Below are positions 41,201-48,826 of a stretch of 64,000 nucleotides of DNA, in pieces. The notes beneath the pieces are model-generated. The model did not search any database and was not told where the DNA came from. It saw only the letters and a program-made list of their open reading frames with translations. Position numbers and translations under genes: made by a program. Each line of letters starts with the position of its first letter. The first letter of the stretch is position 1. This DNA comes from Chitinophagaceae bacterium (lineage in GTDB: Bacteria > Bacteroidota > Bacteroidia > Chitinophagales > Chitinophagaceae), in contig JADJDJ010000001.1 of assembly GCA_016702745.1 (NCBI GenBank), positions 186,001 through 250,000 of the forward strand, read 5' to 3'.

Positions 41201-41443
41201 TATGACCTGACTTTCGTGAAACTTCGTGAAGTTTCTATCGGTTACAGCCTGCCGGTTGAAAAATGGGGCTTTACCAAGAAATGGGCTAACAAAGCCGTTC
41301 TCTCTCTCACTGCACGCAGCCCGCTGCTGATCTATGCGAAGACCGATGATTTCGATCCTTCTGAGATCAGTAACCTGAGTGGTGAAGCCGGACAAATGCC
41401 CGGAACAAGAGGAATGGGTGTTAACCTGAAACTTGGATTCTGA
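38225..41443 (+). CDS. SusC/RagA-family TonB-linked outer-membrane transporter
   Basis: Intact, 1072 residues. Signal peptide (ending LAFGQ), carboxypeptidase-regulatory-like domain (about 22-95; ITGTVTDETGAAVSGASVVI), then plug (about 97-230) with EEVVVTTAYGMKRTIRNST, ALAGKVSGMQV, GGIRLRG, PIYVVDG and VLQGPAAAAIFG-type motifs, and a C-terminal 22-strand barrel. SusC-type barrels pair with a SusD lid lipoprotein, encoded next, to import glycans or peptides in a TonB-dependent way. Codon use leans to GGT, AAC, CGT and ATC compared with neighbours, suggesting high expression. No glycoside hydrolase or peptidase gene is adjacent, so the substrate is not indicated. Confidence 0.95.
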   Translation: MRKFASLFTMLLLFTALAFGQNRTITGTVTDETGAAVSGASVVIRGTRTGVATDASGNFRIQAKTGDVLVITGGINQVEVTVGSESNYAVKATRSVITAEEVVVTTAYGMKRTIRNSTVNAQVVTGEQLNTIRQTNLNNALAGKVSGMQVRSQSAAKLGNAGTGGIRLRGETGFGGGGEPIYVVDGTILPNINDVNNDDIDDVTVLQGPAAAAIFGPQGARGAVVITLKKARKGAKGMGVEVNLGVQVDKAYILPNYQNSYAGGGAADLAKYTWQPGHPELWKKLDGKYYHDYSDDASWGPRMVGQEYIPWYAWYDGHKYAGQTAQLLPQSTNARDYYNTGVTFNNSISFSKATDNVSFRIGFNNVEAQGIIPSTFMKKNVLNLAGSINVTPKLTASINFNYATQYLNGEFEDGYSNQTTGSFNQWFHRNLDMKIMKELKDLRTPQGIWASWNKANPTAYSPSNERAFYAGNYWYNFYKWFDLVNIYNNTDRYFGDITLNYQLHKNWRVRATYRKQQNLVWSEQKYYSDLAESGTQTSGNCPECLGFYATNTSNSNRTNLEAQLTFNKRYNKFNINSSFGTDIFRQLIKGNNANTNNGLSVPNLFSISNSKNQPSVGNTRNDFRYNAIFWTSSIGYDNFLNLDITLRQDWMSDLPPSKSFIVSKSAGLSFIFSQLLKLDFLSFGKLRASVGEIPTGIGAYAYPGFAYAPGQFQWNGNILMGTPDQLVDPAIKGSVTRQMEIGLDLEFLKRRIGASVTYWKGDDKDFPTPVTVNGASGYTSLLTNAGLITKRGMNFKLMGRPVWNSKVKWEINTNWGILSENKVKELAPGVDKTAGIQGNWGTVGPYMLHQVGQDWGQLYGNGMKRINGQPVLDASGNYVNDPAVSFGSVLPKHTFGAQTTVEYKRFVLAANADGQIGGKFFSLSNMWGSYSGLTARTAVANDKGNPIRDAVADGGGVHVFGVDNTGRPVDYYVEAQDYFHNIFNTRAFDPYVYDLTFVKLREVSIGYSLPVEKWGFTKKWANKAVLSLTARSPLLIYAKTDDFDPSEISNLSGEAGQMPGTRGMGVNLKLGF

Positions 41444-41474
41444 TAACCGATAATAACTACTAAACATCATTAAT

Positions 41475-42932
41475 ATGAAGACAATCAACATTAAAAAGTT
41501 AGCAGTACTGCCCCTTGCACTGGGACTGATTTTTACCAGTTGCAAAAGGTACTCCTCTGACTTTGGCGATACGAACATCAACCCCGGTGTAACCGGTAGT
41601 CCGCTGTTCAACGCGCTGATGACAAATTCACTGGTCGCAGCACCAGGCTACGCGGCACAAACCCGTGGCGGACTGTATTGCCAGTATTTTTCTGAAACGC
41701 AGTACACTGACGTTTCTTTATACTCTATCCCTCAGCTCAATTTCGAGGGTAACTATTCTGGTGTACTGAATGACCTTCAGAATATCATTAATAATGGACC
41801 AAATGACAATATGAAAGGGGTAGCCCGTATTGTTAAGACCTACATTTTCAGCAATATCACTGATGCATGGGGCGATGTACCTTATTCTCAGGCCCTTTCC
41901 GGAAATGGTACACCTGCTTTTGACAGACAGTCTGATATTTATACCGGAATGCTCACAGAACTCGCAGCTGCAGTTAATCAGCTTGGAGGTACTGGCGCGA
42001 TTACCGGAGATATTATATATAGCGGTAATGTTGCAAAATGGCAGAAATTCGGAAACTCTCTCAGAATGCGTCTGGCTATCCAGTTAAGTAAGAAATATCC
42101 TACCGCTGGCCAGTTTGCTGCTACTCAGTTTAATGCCGCTTTAACTCATCCAGCCGGTTTCATTGCCAGCAACAGTGACAACTGTGTGGTAAATTACCCT
42201 GGTGGTAACTTCAGCTCACCATGGTGGGGCTTATACAATGGTCGTCGTGACTTTGGCGAAAGTGATCAAATGACTGCACTGATGAGTTCACTGACAGATG
42301 GCAGACAGGTTGTTTTTGGTGGTAAAACGGAAGATCAGAATCCTTCCAATGGAGACTGGAACCAACCATCTTCCCAGGGTGTACCTTACGGTCGTATCAG
42401 GGCTTTTATGGAAAGCTGGACTTCAGCCAATCCATCATGGGCCAGAGTTCTTCGTGGTGATAAGCGTACACAGGCAAGTAGTGTTATGATTCTTTCTGCT
42501 TCAGAAACATTCCTGCACAGGGCTGAAGCAGCTGACCGCGGCTGGACTGCAGAAAATCTGTCTTCTATGTATCAGCAGGGTATTAATGCTTCTTTCGAGC
42601 AGTGGGGTTTGGCAGCACCTAGTGCCGCTTACTTTACTCAGGGAAGTGTGGCTGTGTCTAATCCTGCCGGAACCGGAGCTAATATCAAGAACATTGCGAT
42701 TCAGCAATATGTGGCAGCTTACCCTGATGGTCAGCGTGGTTGGAATATCTGGAGAAGAACCGGATGGCCTACACTTACTCCTGCAGCCGATGCTACCAAC
42801 ACTTCCCATCAGATTCCGCAGCGCTGGACTTACGGACAGTCATCATATGGTTCTAATACAGCCAATGTTAATGCTGCCGCATCTGCCATCGGTGGAGATA
42901 ACCAGGATACTAAAGTATGGTGGGCTCAGTAA
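41475..42932 (+). CDS. SusD/RagB-family nutrient-binding lipoprotein (SusD-like_2 type)
   Basis: 485 residues. Lipobox FTSC at about 21-24, then the typical N-terminal DFGDTNINPG segment and helical TPR-like core: SNITDAWGDVPYSQAL is the recognised SusD motif region, and KWQKFGNSLRMRLAIQLSK is also conserved. The C-terminus contains the usual R-W-T/Y segment (QRGWNIWRRTGWPTL). The protein sits on the cell surface as the lid of the SusC barrel encoded 31 bp upstream. No frameshifts. The substrate is unknown. Lnt and the lipoprotein export system would process it. Confidence 0.94.
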   Translation: MKTINIKKLAVLPLALGLIFTSCKRYSSDFGDTNINPGVTGSPLFNALMTNSLVAAPGYAAQTRGGLYCQYFSETQYTDVSLYSIPQLNFEGNYSGVLNDLQNIINNGPNDNMKGVARIVKTYIFSNITDAWGDVPYSQALSGNGTPAFDRQSDIYTGMLTELAAAVNQLGGTGAITGDIIYSGNVAKWQKFGNSLRMRLAIQLSKKYPTAGQFAATQFNAALTHPAGFIASNSDNCVVNYPGGNFSSPWWGLYNGRRDFGESDQMTALMSSLTDGRQVVFGGKTEDQNPSNGDWNQPSSQGVPYGRIRAFMESWTSANPSWARVLRGDKRTQASSVMILSASETFLHRAEAADRGWTAENLSSMYQQGINASFEQWGLAAPSAAYFTQGSVAVSNPAGTGANIKNIAIQQYVAAYPDGQRGWNIWRRTGWPTLTPAADATNTSHQIPQRWTYGQSSYGSNTANVNAAASAIGGDNQDTKVWWAQ

Positions 42933-42962
42933 TGTTTTATAACTTTAAAAAAACAAACCACG

Positions 42963-44027
42963 ATGAATAAAAATTTTTTAATATACGGCCTGCTTTTTAT
43001 TACAGTGGCTTTTGCCTCCTGTATTAAAAAGGAAGTGACTGACCTTAAAGAAGAGGGAAGCACTTTTGTAAAAATCCTGGGTGGGGACTCCCCGGCAGCA
43101 TTAAAAAAGAATCCTGTTGATTTCGTAAACGTTCCTCAGCGGATTCTGGTTTGCGATCTTCGCAGAGATGCTAACAGTAATGCTTCGCTTAACGGTACCA
43201 CTACTGTAGTTGTAAAGGATGATACTGCAGCAGTAAAGGCAAAGAACCCTAACTATGTTCACCTGCCTGCTGCCTGGTATACATTGGAAGCAGAGGTTGC
43301 AAAGGTTGGCGCATCCGGCGGAACATGGACTTTTACCTTTGATGCCGGTGACTTTGCCAAACAAATCTATATTACGATCCCTAATGCCACTTTACTGAAT
43401 CCAAGTTCATTGTACGGTCTTGGCTTTACAATTACTTCAGTAAGTGCAGATGGCAAAATCTCTTACCAAAAATCGGTAGTAGTAGAAATTGGGGCTAAAA
43501 ACAGCTGGGATGGTGTTTATGCTGTAACTGGTCCAATGACAGATTTAGCAGTACCTACCCTGACTCAGTTTAACGACCCAACCTGGGATGTTTTTGAAGC
43601 GAATAACGGCGGTGCATGGCAATTACGCCTGGTTACTACCGGTGCTGCAGAATGTGAAGCTTACGACTGGACTTATACCGGTTGGGTAGCTCACCCGATC
43701 CTGAGTGCTGGTGCCGTTTCAGGTTATGGTGGATTTGGTCTGGTTGTTAGATTTGACCCCACTACCAATACCGTAGCTTCAGTACATAACTGGTATGGTG
43801 ACCCAACCCGTGGCCCATCCAATTCATTTGGTAACCCGGCAACTGGTAGCGGAGCTCCCAACTACGCTGCATCTAATACACGTAGAGCTGTGTTGGATCC
43901 AACCGGACAAAACGCCGTTCAGGGAAATAAAGACATCCTGATCAAGTACCTGATGCTTCAGCCAAGTGTAATTGCAGGCACACGTACTATATTTGACGAG
44001 ACCTGGAAATATGTAGGTCCAAGATAA
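42963..44027 (+). CDS. SusCD-associated surface lipoprotein (DUF1735-like N-terminus)
   Basis: 354 residues, 30 bp after susD. Lipobox FASC at about 17-20, then a beta-rich domain with the pattern VCDLRRDANSNASLNGTTTVVVKDD ... YVHLPAAWYTLEAEV that resembles DUF1735 in surface lipoproteins co-encoded with susCD. The second half (about 180-354; WDGVYAVTGPMTD onward) is a separate domain without a recognised family. It likely serves as an extra surface glycan- or peptide-binding component. The gene is the last of the operon: a strong terminator follows at 44052. DUF1735 is inferred from pattern, not from a search. Confidence 0.75.
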   Translation: MNKNFLIYGLLFITVAFASCIKKEVTDLKEEGSTFVKILGGDSPAALKKNPVDFVNVPQRILVCDLRRDANSNASLNGTTTVVVKDDTAAVKAKNPNYVHLPAAWYTLEAEVAKVGASGGTWTFTFDAGDFAKQIYITIPNATLLNPSSLYGLGFTITSVSADGKISYQKSVVVEIGAKNSWDGVYAVTGPMTDLAVPTLTQFNDPTWDVFEANNGGAWQLRLVTTGAAECEAYDWTYTGWVAHPILSAGAVSGYGGFGLVVRFDPTTNTVASVHNWYGDPTRGPSNSFGNPATGSGAPNYAASNTRRAVLDPTGQNAVQGNKDILIKYLMLQPSVIAGTRTIFDETWKYVGPR

Positions 44028-44051
44028 TCGATCAATCTATTTGCATAATGT

Positions 44052-44083
44052 CGTCCCGCCCAATAGGCGGGACGATTTTTTTT
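44052..44083 (+). terminator. intrinsic terminator of the susCD operon
   Basis: CGTCCCGCC (44052-44060) and GGCGGGACG (44066-44074) form a perfect 9-bp GC-rich stem with loop CAATA, followed by A and eight T. It stands 25 bp after the third gene's stop. Confidence 0.92.
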
Positions 44084-44110
44084 ACAAACCTGCGCCTGCA
44101 TCAGAAGCCT

Positions 44111-44118
44111 TATTTTTG
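44111..44118 (+). promoter_or_regulatory. TAnnTTTG box upstream of DUF3467 gene
   Basis: TATTTTTG followed by AGG and 14 bp to the ATG at 44133. No good -33 TTG is visible, but the position fits a short leader. Confidence 0.45.
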
Positions 44119-44132
44119 AGGAAATTTATACC

Positions 44133-44444
44133 ATGGATCTGCCCGCTAATCAGCCCAATCAGCTCAATATTGAAATTTCAGAAGAAGTGGCCGAAGGTAA
44201 TTATGCCAACCTCGCCATCATTACCCACTCACATGCCGAGTTTGTAATTGACTTTGTAAACGTGATGCCCGGTACCCCAAAGAGCAAAGTGAAATCAAGG
44301 ATCATCCTGACTCCGCAACATGCCAAAAGACTGATGAAGGCCCTGGCCGATAATGTTCAGAAATTTGAAGCGGTGAACGGCAATATCAAAGACCTGGAAG
44401 ATATGCAGCTCCCCATGAGCTTTGGACCTACAGGTCAGGCTTAA
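44133..44444 (+). CDS. DUF3467 family protein
   Basis: 103 residues. The pattern NYANLAIITHSHAEFVIDFVNVMPG followed by KSRIILTPQHAKRLMKAL matches DUF3467, a small cytoplasmic family of unknown function found in Bacteroidota and others. No signal peptide or TM segment. Its 3' end is close to the heptad repeat shared with the convergent radC gene. No functional claim. Confidence 0.8.
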   Translation: MDLPANQPNQLNIEISEEVAEGNYANLAIITHSHAEFVIDFVNVMPGTPKSKVKSRIILTPQHAKRLMKALADNVQKFEAVNGNIKDLEDMQLPMSFGPTGQA

Positions 44445-44485
44445 AGTGACCCTGTCTGGCATCTTTATGATAGACATCCGCTGCC

Positions 44486-44519
44486 GACTCCTGACTCTCG
44501 ACTCATGACTCTCGACTCA
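44486..44519. repeat. GACTCNN heptad repeat between DUF3467 and radC
   Basis: Five direct units with 7-bp period: GACTCCT, GACTCTC, GACTCAT, GACTCTC, GACTCAC. On the minus strand radC's stop codon TGA (44519-44517) is part of the first TGAGTC unit. Same heptad family as at 26368, but here only one orientation is present. Confidence 0.75.
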
Positions 44520-45197
44520 CATCAGCCCTTCATCAGCAAAGCTGAAATAGCCCCTGTCACTCACAATGATATGATCGAGTACCTGAATATCCAGCAGCTT
44601 GGCCGCATCCCTGATTTTAGTAGTAAGCTGTTCGTCGGCCCGGCTGGGTTTCAAGCTACCGGAGGGATGATTATGGCATAAGATCAGATTCACGGCAGAT
44701 TCTTCCAACGCCTTTTTCAGGATCACCCGTGGATCAGCCACCGTTCCGGTCATCCCACCTTCACTGATGATTTCAACGTGGTTTACCTTATTGGCCCTGC
44801 TCAGGAACAAAACCGCAAAAACTTCCCGTTGCTCATCCTGTAGTTTTGCCTGCAGAAAACCCGCCACATCCGCACTCGATTGAACCAGTATTTTATCGAG
44901 GGGAAGTACCGACTGCCGGCGCCGGCCCAGCTCCAGGGCTGCTGCAATAGCAATGGCTTTGGCCTCACCAATCCCTTTGATTTTCATTAGTTCTCTTACC
45001 GAAAGCCGGCCCAATGCCCCCAGGTTATTTTTACTAAGACCCAGCATCTCCCTTCCCAGATCCAAAGCTGTTTTATGTCTGGTCCCATTACGGATAAGGA
45101 TGGCCAGTAACTCGGAATCACTGAGACTGGCAGCCCCAAGTGATAGTAATTTTTCCCTGGGTCTTTCGTCTTTTGACCACTGCTTAATTGAGTACAT
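44517..45197 (-). CDS. radC: RadC family JAB/MPN-domain protein
   Basis: 226 residues from MYSIKQWSKDERPREKLL. N-terminal UPF0758 HhH-like region with ALGRLSVRELMKIKGIGEAKA, then the C-terminal JAB domain (about 105-226) with the metal motif LILCHNHPSGS and catalytic Glu/Asp pattern in SEGGMTGT and SDRGYFSFADEG. RadC proteins are co-regulated with competence and repair in several bacteria, but the molecular activity is unresolved. An ATG at 45209 and a TTG at 45275 are alternative starts; family members begin at MYSIKxW. Near-match box TACATTGG lies about 22 nt upstream of the start. Confidence 0.9.
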   Translation of the reverse strand: MYSIKQWSKDERPREKLLSLGAASLSDSELLAILIRNGTRHKTALDLGREMLGLSKNNLGALGRLSVRELMKIKGIGEAKAIAIAAALELGRRRQSVLPLDKILVQSSADVAGFLQAKLQDEQREVFAVLFLSRANKVNHVEIISEGGMTGTVADPRVILKKALEESAVNLILCHNHPSGSLKPSRADEQLTTKIRDAAKLLDIQVLDHIIVSDRGYFSFADEGLM

Positions 45198-45317
45198 GTG
45201 CTCTTGCATGCAGCCAATGTATCTAATATTTTTATACTCATCAATGTTTCGCACATTGATCAGGTCGCCAGCCAACCACCCGAGAGGTATCAGTAGATAA
45301 ACTAAAACCCGGTAACT

Positions 45318-45524
45318 ATGAAACCAAGATCAATGACCCCGATGGGTTCCCTGCACCCGGTACTTTTCTTCGCAGGCATTTATGTGGTGGCACTTTTGTT
45401 CTCCATTTTTATTTGCTCAACCCTTTTTTACAGTTGCAATGCCAGTTCGGCTAGCCCGACCGGGCAGCAACATATTCCGCCAGCCGGAATGCAGGCTTCC
45501 GGCAACCCGGTAGCTTCCAGGTGA
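45318..45524 (+). CDS. small predicted membrane protein of unknown function
   Basis: 68 residues: a short basic N-terminus, one strongly hydrophobic segment (about residues 15-38, VLFFAGIYVVALLFSIFICS) and a Pro/Gly/Ser-rich periplasmic or cytoplasmic tail. No family recognised. It is divergent from radC. A stretch of about 120 bp follows, which carries the prsA promoter. Because it is short and unassigned, the call rests on coding-like composition only. Confidence 0.4.
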   Translation: MKPRSMTPMGSLHPVLFFAGIYVVALLFSIFICSTLFYSCNASSASPTGQQHIPPAGMQASGNPVASR

Positions 45525-45573
45525 GTGGCTTAGTAGCAGTAATCAGAAAGAAACAAAGAGAGCTGGCAGTTTT

Positions 45574-45606
45574 TTTGTCAATCAGGTATGCGAATCAGTA
45601 TCTTCG
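45574..45606 (+). promoter_or_regulatory. promoter of prsA-rplY
   Basis: TTTG (45574-45577), a 21-bp spacer and TATCTTCG (45599-45606), a close match to TTTG/TAnnTTTG. The box is 39 bp before the prsA ATG. Confidence 0.55.
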
Positions 45607-45645
45607 CCCAGCCAAAGATTACCTGTTTCGATTGATATTTCTGCT

Positions 45646-46593
45646 ATGCAAACTGCCAAAATTTTCGCCGGCACGGGCTCCCAGGAGCTTGCCGAGCAAA
45701 TCTGTAAACGTTACGGTACCCGGCTGGGTAAAGTAAATATTCAAAAATTCAGTGACGGAGAAATCTGTCCGGTGTTTCTGGAAAGCGTCAGAGGTGATTA
45801 TGTATTCCTGATACAAAGCACTTTTGCCCCTGCCGAAAACCTGATGGAGCTGCTCCTCATGATCGATGCCGCCCGCCGTGCCTCTGCTTATAAAGTCATT
45901 GCCGTTATTCCCTACTACGGCTATGCCCGGCAGGACCGGAAAGATAAGCCCCGTGTGGCGATTGGCAGTAAGCTGATTGCCAATATGTTAGTTTCGGCTG
46001 GGGCGGACCGGGTGATCACCATGGACCTCCATGCTCCCCAGATCCAGGGGTATTTTGACATCCCGGTTGATCACCTCGACAGCCATGCTGTTTTTATCCC
46101 TTATATAGAGAATCTGCGGCTGGAAAACCTTACCTTTGCGGCCCCCGATGTAGGAGCTACTAACCGGATACGGGAAATAGCCAACTACTTCAATGCGGAA
46201 ATGGTGATCTGTGATAAGCACCGGAAAAGAGCCAATGAGATTTCCAGCATGGTGGTAATCGGGGATGTGACGGACAGGGATGTGGTGATTATTGATGATA
46301 TCTGTGATACCGGCGGCACCCTGGCCAAAAGCGCAGGTCTTTTAAAAGAGAAAGGAGCAAGAAGTGTACGTGCCCTCATTACGCACCCCGTTTTAAGCGG
46401 GAAGGCATATGAAAACATCGAGAACAGCGTACTGGAAGAACTGGTGGTTTGTGACACGATCCCGATGCGGAAGGAAAGCAGTAAAATCAAACCCGTGAGT
46501 GTGGCCGAACTTTTTGCAGTAGCGATCCGCAATGCGTACGAAAACAAGAGCATTACCAGCCTCTTTATTCATTCGCAGCGCAAAGACAAGTAA
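45646..46593 (+). CDS. prs: ribose-phosphate pyrophosphokinase Prs
   Basis: Makes PRPP from ribose 5-phosphate and ATP for purine, pyrimidine, NAD and His/Trp synthesis. IFAGTGSQELAEQI starts the N-terminal phosphoribosyltransferase fold, DLHAPQIQGYFDIPVDHL is the signature, and DDICDTGGTL is the PRPP-binding loop. Length 315 residues is typical. It lies 19 bp before rplY and likely shares its transcript, as in other bacteria where prs and a downstream L25 gene occur together. Confidence 0.95.
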   Translation: MQTAKIFAGTGSQELAEQICKRYGTRLGKVNIQKFSDGEICPVFLESVRGDYVFLIQSTFAPAENLMELLLMIDAARRASAYKVIAVIPYYGYARQDRKDKPRVAIGSKLIANMLVSAGADRVITMDLHAPQIQGYFDIPVDHLDSHAVFIPYIENLRLENLTFAAPDVGATNRIREIANYFNAEMVICDKHRKRANEISSMVVIGDVTDRDVVIIDDICDTGGTLAKSAGLLKEKGARSVRALITHPVLSGKAYENIENSVLEELVVCDTIPMRKESSKIKPVSVAELFAVAIRNAYENKSITSLFIHSQRKDK

Positions 46594-46612
46594 ACAATTA
46601 AACAACATAACA

Positions 46613-47255
46613 ATGAAATCAATTACAATCGAAGGTCAACTGAGGACCGGATTCGGGAAGAGCGCCACCCGGCAACTCCGCTCTCAGGGACTCGTGCCCG
46701 GTGTAATTTATGGCGGCGAAAAGGAGATCAATTTCACAGCCCCTGCTCCTGCCCTGAAAAACCTGGTGTACACACCCAGCTTCCAGCTGGCTGAAGTAGT
46801 GATCGACGGCAAAACTTACCGGACCATCCTGAAAGATCTTCAGTTTGACAAAGTAAATGACAGCCTGATCCACATTGATCTGCTGGAACTCGTAGATAAC
46901 AAAAAAGTGATCGCCGATATTCCCCTCAAATTCGTGGGTGTATCTCCCGGCGTAAAAGATGGTGGTAAACTGGTGATTAAAATCAAATCACTGAAAGTGA
47001 AAACACTTCCCAAGCACCTCAAGGAAAATATTGATGTCAGCATCGAGAACCTGCTGCTCAACGAAAATATCCGGGTAGAGGATGTGAAGGAAGAACATTA
47101 CGAAATTCTCAATTCCCCCAGGATTCCAATTGCTTCAGTTACCCTGACCAGACAACTGAAACAAGGAAGAAGCTGCTGCTACCCCTGCTGCTGCCGCAGC
47201 ACCGGCTGCCGCTCCTGCCGCTGCCGCCCCCGCTGCAGCCAAAGCAAAGAAGTAA
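46613..47255 (+). CDS. rplY: 50S ribosomal protein L25/CTC (one frameshift in tail)
   Basis: Binds 5S rRNA in the large subunit; this long form carries the CTC extension. MKSITIEGQLRTGFGKSATRQLRSQGLVPGVIYGG is the L25 domain, and VSPGVKDGGKLVI with the following beta segments is the TL5/CTC domain. An extra G near 47164 shifts the C-terminus into a Cys/Arg run; removing it gives an EEAAATPAAAAAPAAAP-type Ala/Pro tail ending AKAKK at the TAA (47253-47255), which fits the family's common low-complexity tail. Total is about 213 residues. The upstream prs gene ends 20 bp earlier. Confidence 0.92.
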
Positions 47256-47274
47256 ATTTCTTTAGAATAAAGCC

Positions 47275-47309
47275 AACCCGTTCCGCTATTCAGCCGGAAC
47301 GGGTTTTTT
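47275..47309 (+). terminator. intrinsic terminator after rplY
   Basis: AACCCGTTCCG (47275-47285) and CGGAACGGGTT (47295-47305) are a perfect 11-bp stem with a 9-nt loop, running into a T tract of six. Confidence 0.92.
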
Positions 47310-47339
47310 GTTGGCTTAGTCCGATATTTGAAACTGTTT

Positions 47340-47915
47340 ATGAAATACCTGATCGTTGGTTTGGGAAATATTGGAAACGAATATGCACATACCCGGCATA
47401 ATATCGGGTTTGATGTAGTGAATGCATTCGTGATTAAACATGGCGGACAGTTCCGCACAGATCGGCATGCCTATGTTGCCGATATCCGGTGGAAAGGAAA
47501 AAACTTTGTTTGTATTTGTCCGACAACCTATATGAACCTCAGCGGAAAAGCCGTGAAGTACTGGATGGATAAAGAAAAAATTGAGCCCGGCAATATCCTC
47601 GTGATCGTGGATGAAATTGCCCTCCCGCTCGACAAAATCCGCCTTCGCCCATCCGGAAGTGACGCTGGTCATAACGGTCTCAAAAGCCTGCAGGAATCAC
47701 TGGGCACCCAGGACTATCCCCGGCTCCGTTTTGGGATTGGAAATGATTACCCAAAGGGCCATCAGGCCGATTATGTGCTTGGAAAATGGAAAAAGGAAGA
47801 AGAACCCCTCGTGAAATTGAAGATCGAAAAATCGGTAGAAATCATAGAAAGCTTTGCGGCACAAGGTATTGCCCTGACGATGAACCAGGTAAATAATCAG
47901 GTCTATTCGCTATGA
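47340..47915 (+). CDS. pth: peptidyl-tRNA hydrolase Pth
   Basis: Releases tRNA from peptidyl-tRNA dropped off ribosomes. All four key residues are present: Asn in VGLGNIG, His in TRHNIGFDV, Asp in IVDEIAL and Asn in AGHNGLKSL. Length 191 residues is normal. I chose the ATG of MKYLIVGLGN at 47340; an in-frame TTG 12 bp upstream is the alternative. It follows the rplY terminator immediately, so it needs its own promoter, which I cannot place with confidence. The region 47916-48100 after it (185 bp) contains no gene. Confidence 0.95.
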   Translation: MKYLIVGLGNIGNEYAHTRHNIGFDVVNAFVIKHGGQFRTDRHAYVADIRWKGKNFVCICPTTYMNLSGKAVKYWMDKEKIEPGNILVIVDEIALPLDKIRLRPSGSDAGHNGLKSLQESLGTQDYPRLRFGIGNDYPKGHQADYVLGKWKKEEEPLVKLKIEKSVEIIESFAAQGIALTMNQVNNQVYSL

Positions 47916-48100
47916 TAAATCAGATTGATTACTTACTTTAGCTCCCCTGCGGTTGCTGACAGCATACCTCAGCCAAACCCCTGCCCCCCTTTTTGTCTTT
48001 TCGGGGAATCCAATAAACTACTGATGACCACTGAATATATGGGATAAACAACACGCAAGTGTAAAGTATCCGGTGTATTTATCACTAACACCACCTTTTT

Positions 48101-48712
48101 ATGAAGATTTTTTGTGTAGGCCGAAATTATGCCGCTCATGCTGCTGAACTGGGTAACGAAGTGCCGGATGAACCCGTCATTTTCATGAAGCCAAAAAGTG
48201 CCATGCTCCAACCGCATACGCCTTTTTATTACCCGGAATTTACCAATGAACTGCATTACGAATGTGAACTGGTGCTGCGCATCAGCAAGAACGGAAAATA
48301 CATTCAGGACAAATTCGCCGGTAAATATTATGATGCCATCACGGCCGGTATCGACTTCACCGCAAGGGATATCCAAAATGAACTCAAGGCAAAGGGTTTG
48401 CCCTGGGAAAAAGCAAAGGCCTGGGATAACTCAGCCGTTATCGGAAAATGGTTGCCCGTTACCAATATCAAGAATAAAAAAGATATCAATTTCGGACTGT
48501 ATAAGAATAAGGAACTCGTTCAACAGGGCAATTCCGGAAACATGATCCATAGCTTTGATACACTGGTTTCTTATATCTCCAACTACTTTTCAGTCAATAT
48601 CGGCGATGTCATCTTTACCGGCACACCTGCCGGCGTAGGAGAGGCAGTTGTGGGTGATGAACTGGAAGCCTTTATTGAAGACGAAAGCATGTTCAAGCTG
48701 GAAGTAAAATAA
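48101..48712 (+). CDS. fumarylacetoacetate hydrolase family protein
   Basis: 203 residues, single FAH domain. The metal ligands appear as YECELVLRI (E-x-E) and the later Asp in AGIDFTARDIQ; WEKAKAWDNSAVIG and IFTGTPAGVG are the family's substrate and phosphate-like loops. It resembles FAHD1-type acylpyruvases and oxaloacetate decarboxylases more than true fumarylacetoacetase. The substrate is uncertain. It ends 25 bp before a clear terminator (48738), indicating a single-gene unit. Confidence 0.85.
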   Translation: MKIFCVGRNYAAHAAELGNEVPDEPVIFMKPKSAMLQPHTPFYYPEFTNELHYECELVLRISKNGKYIQDKFAGKYYDAITAGIDFTARDIQNELKAKGLPWEKAKAWDNSAVIGKWLPVTNIKNKKDINFGLYKNKELVQQGNSGNMIHSFDTLVSYISNYFSVNIGDVIFTGTPAGVGEAVVGDELEAFIEDESMFKLEVK

Positions 48713-48737
48713 CCAGCAGCCAATACCAACTGACAGA

Positions 48738-48763
48738 GCCGCCCAAGAGGCGGCTTTTCTTTT
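48738..48763 (+). terminator. intrinsic terminator after the FAH gene
   Basis: GCCGCC (48738-48743), loop CAAGA, GGCGGC (48749-48754), then TTTTCTTTT. Confidence 0.9.
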
Positions 48764-48785
48764 ATGCCTGCTCCCCGGCATGTCT

Positions 48786-48793
48786 TATTTTTG
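48786..48793 (+). promoter_or_regulatory. TAnnTTTG box before the E1 fusion gene
   Basis: TATTTTTG followed by CGCC, 33 bp before the ATG at 48827. A -33 TTG is not evident. Confidence 0.45.
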
Positions 48794-48826
48794 CGCCATC
48801 CCCTTGTAACGGGCTGCTTGCTACCC

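Noticed and set aside
45619..45816. Leftward frame overlapping prsA start
   Set aside because: Antisense to prsA and without family similarity.
46532..47401. rplY starting at 46532 and continuing to 47401
   Set aside because: The upstream start lies inside prsA and the tail results from an extra G; the family start is 46613 and the corrected stop is 47255.
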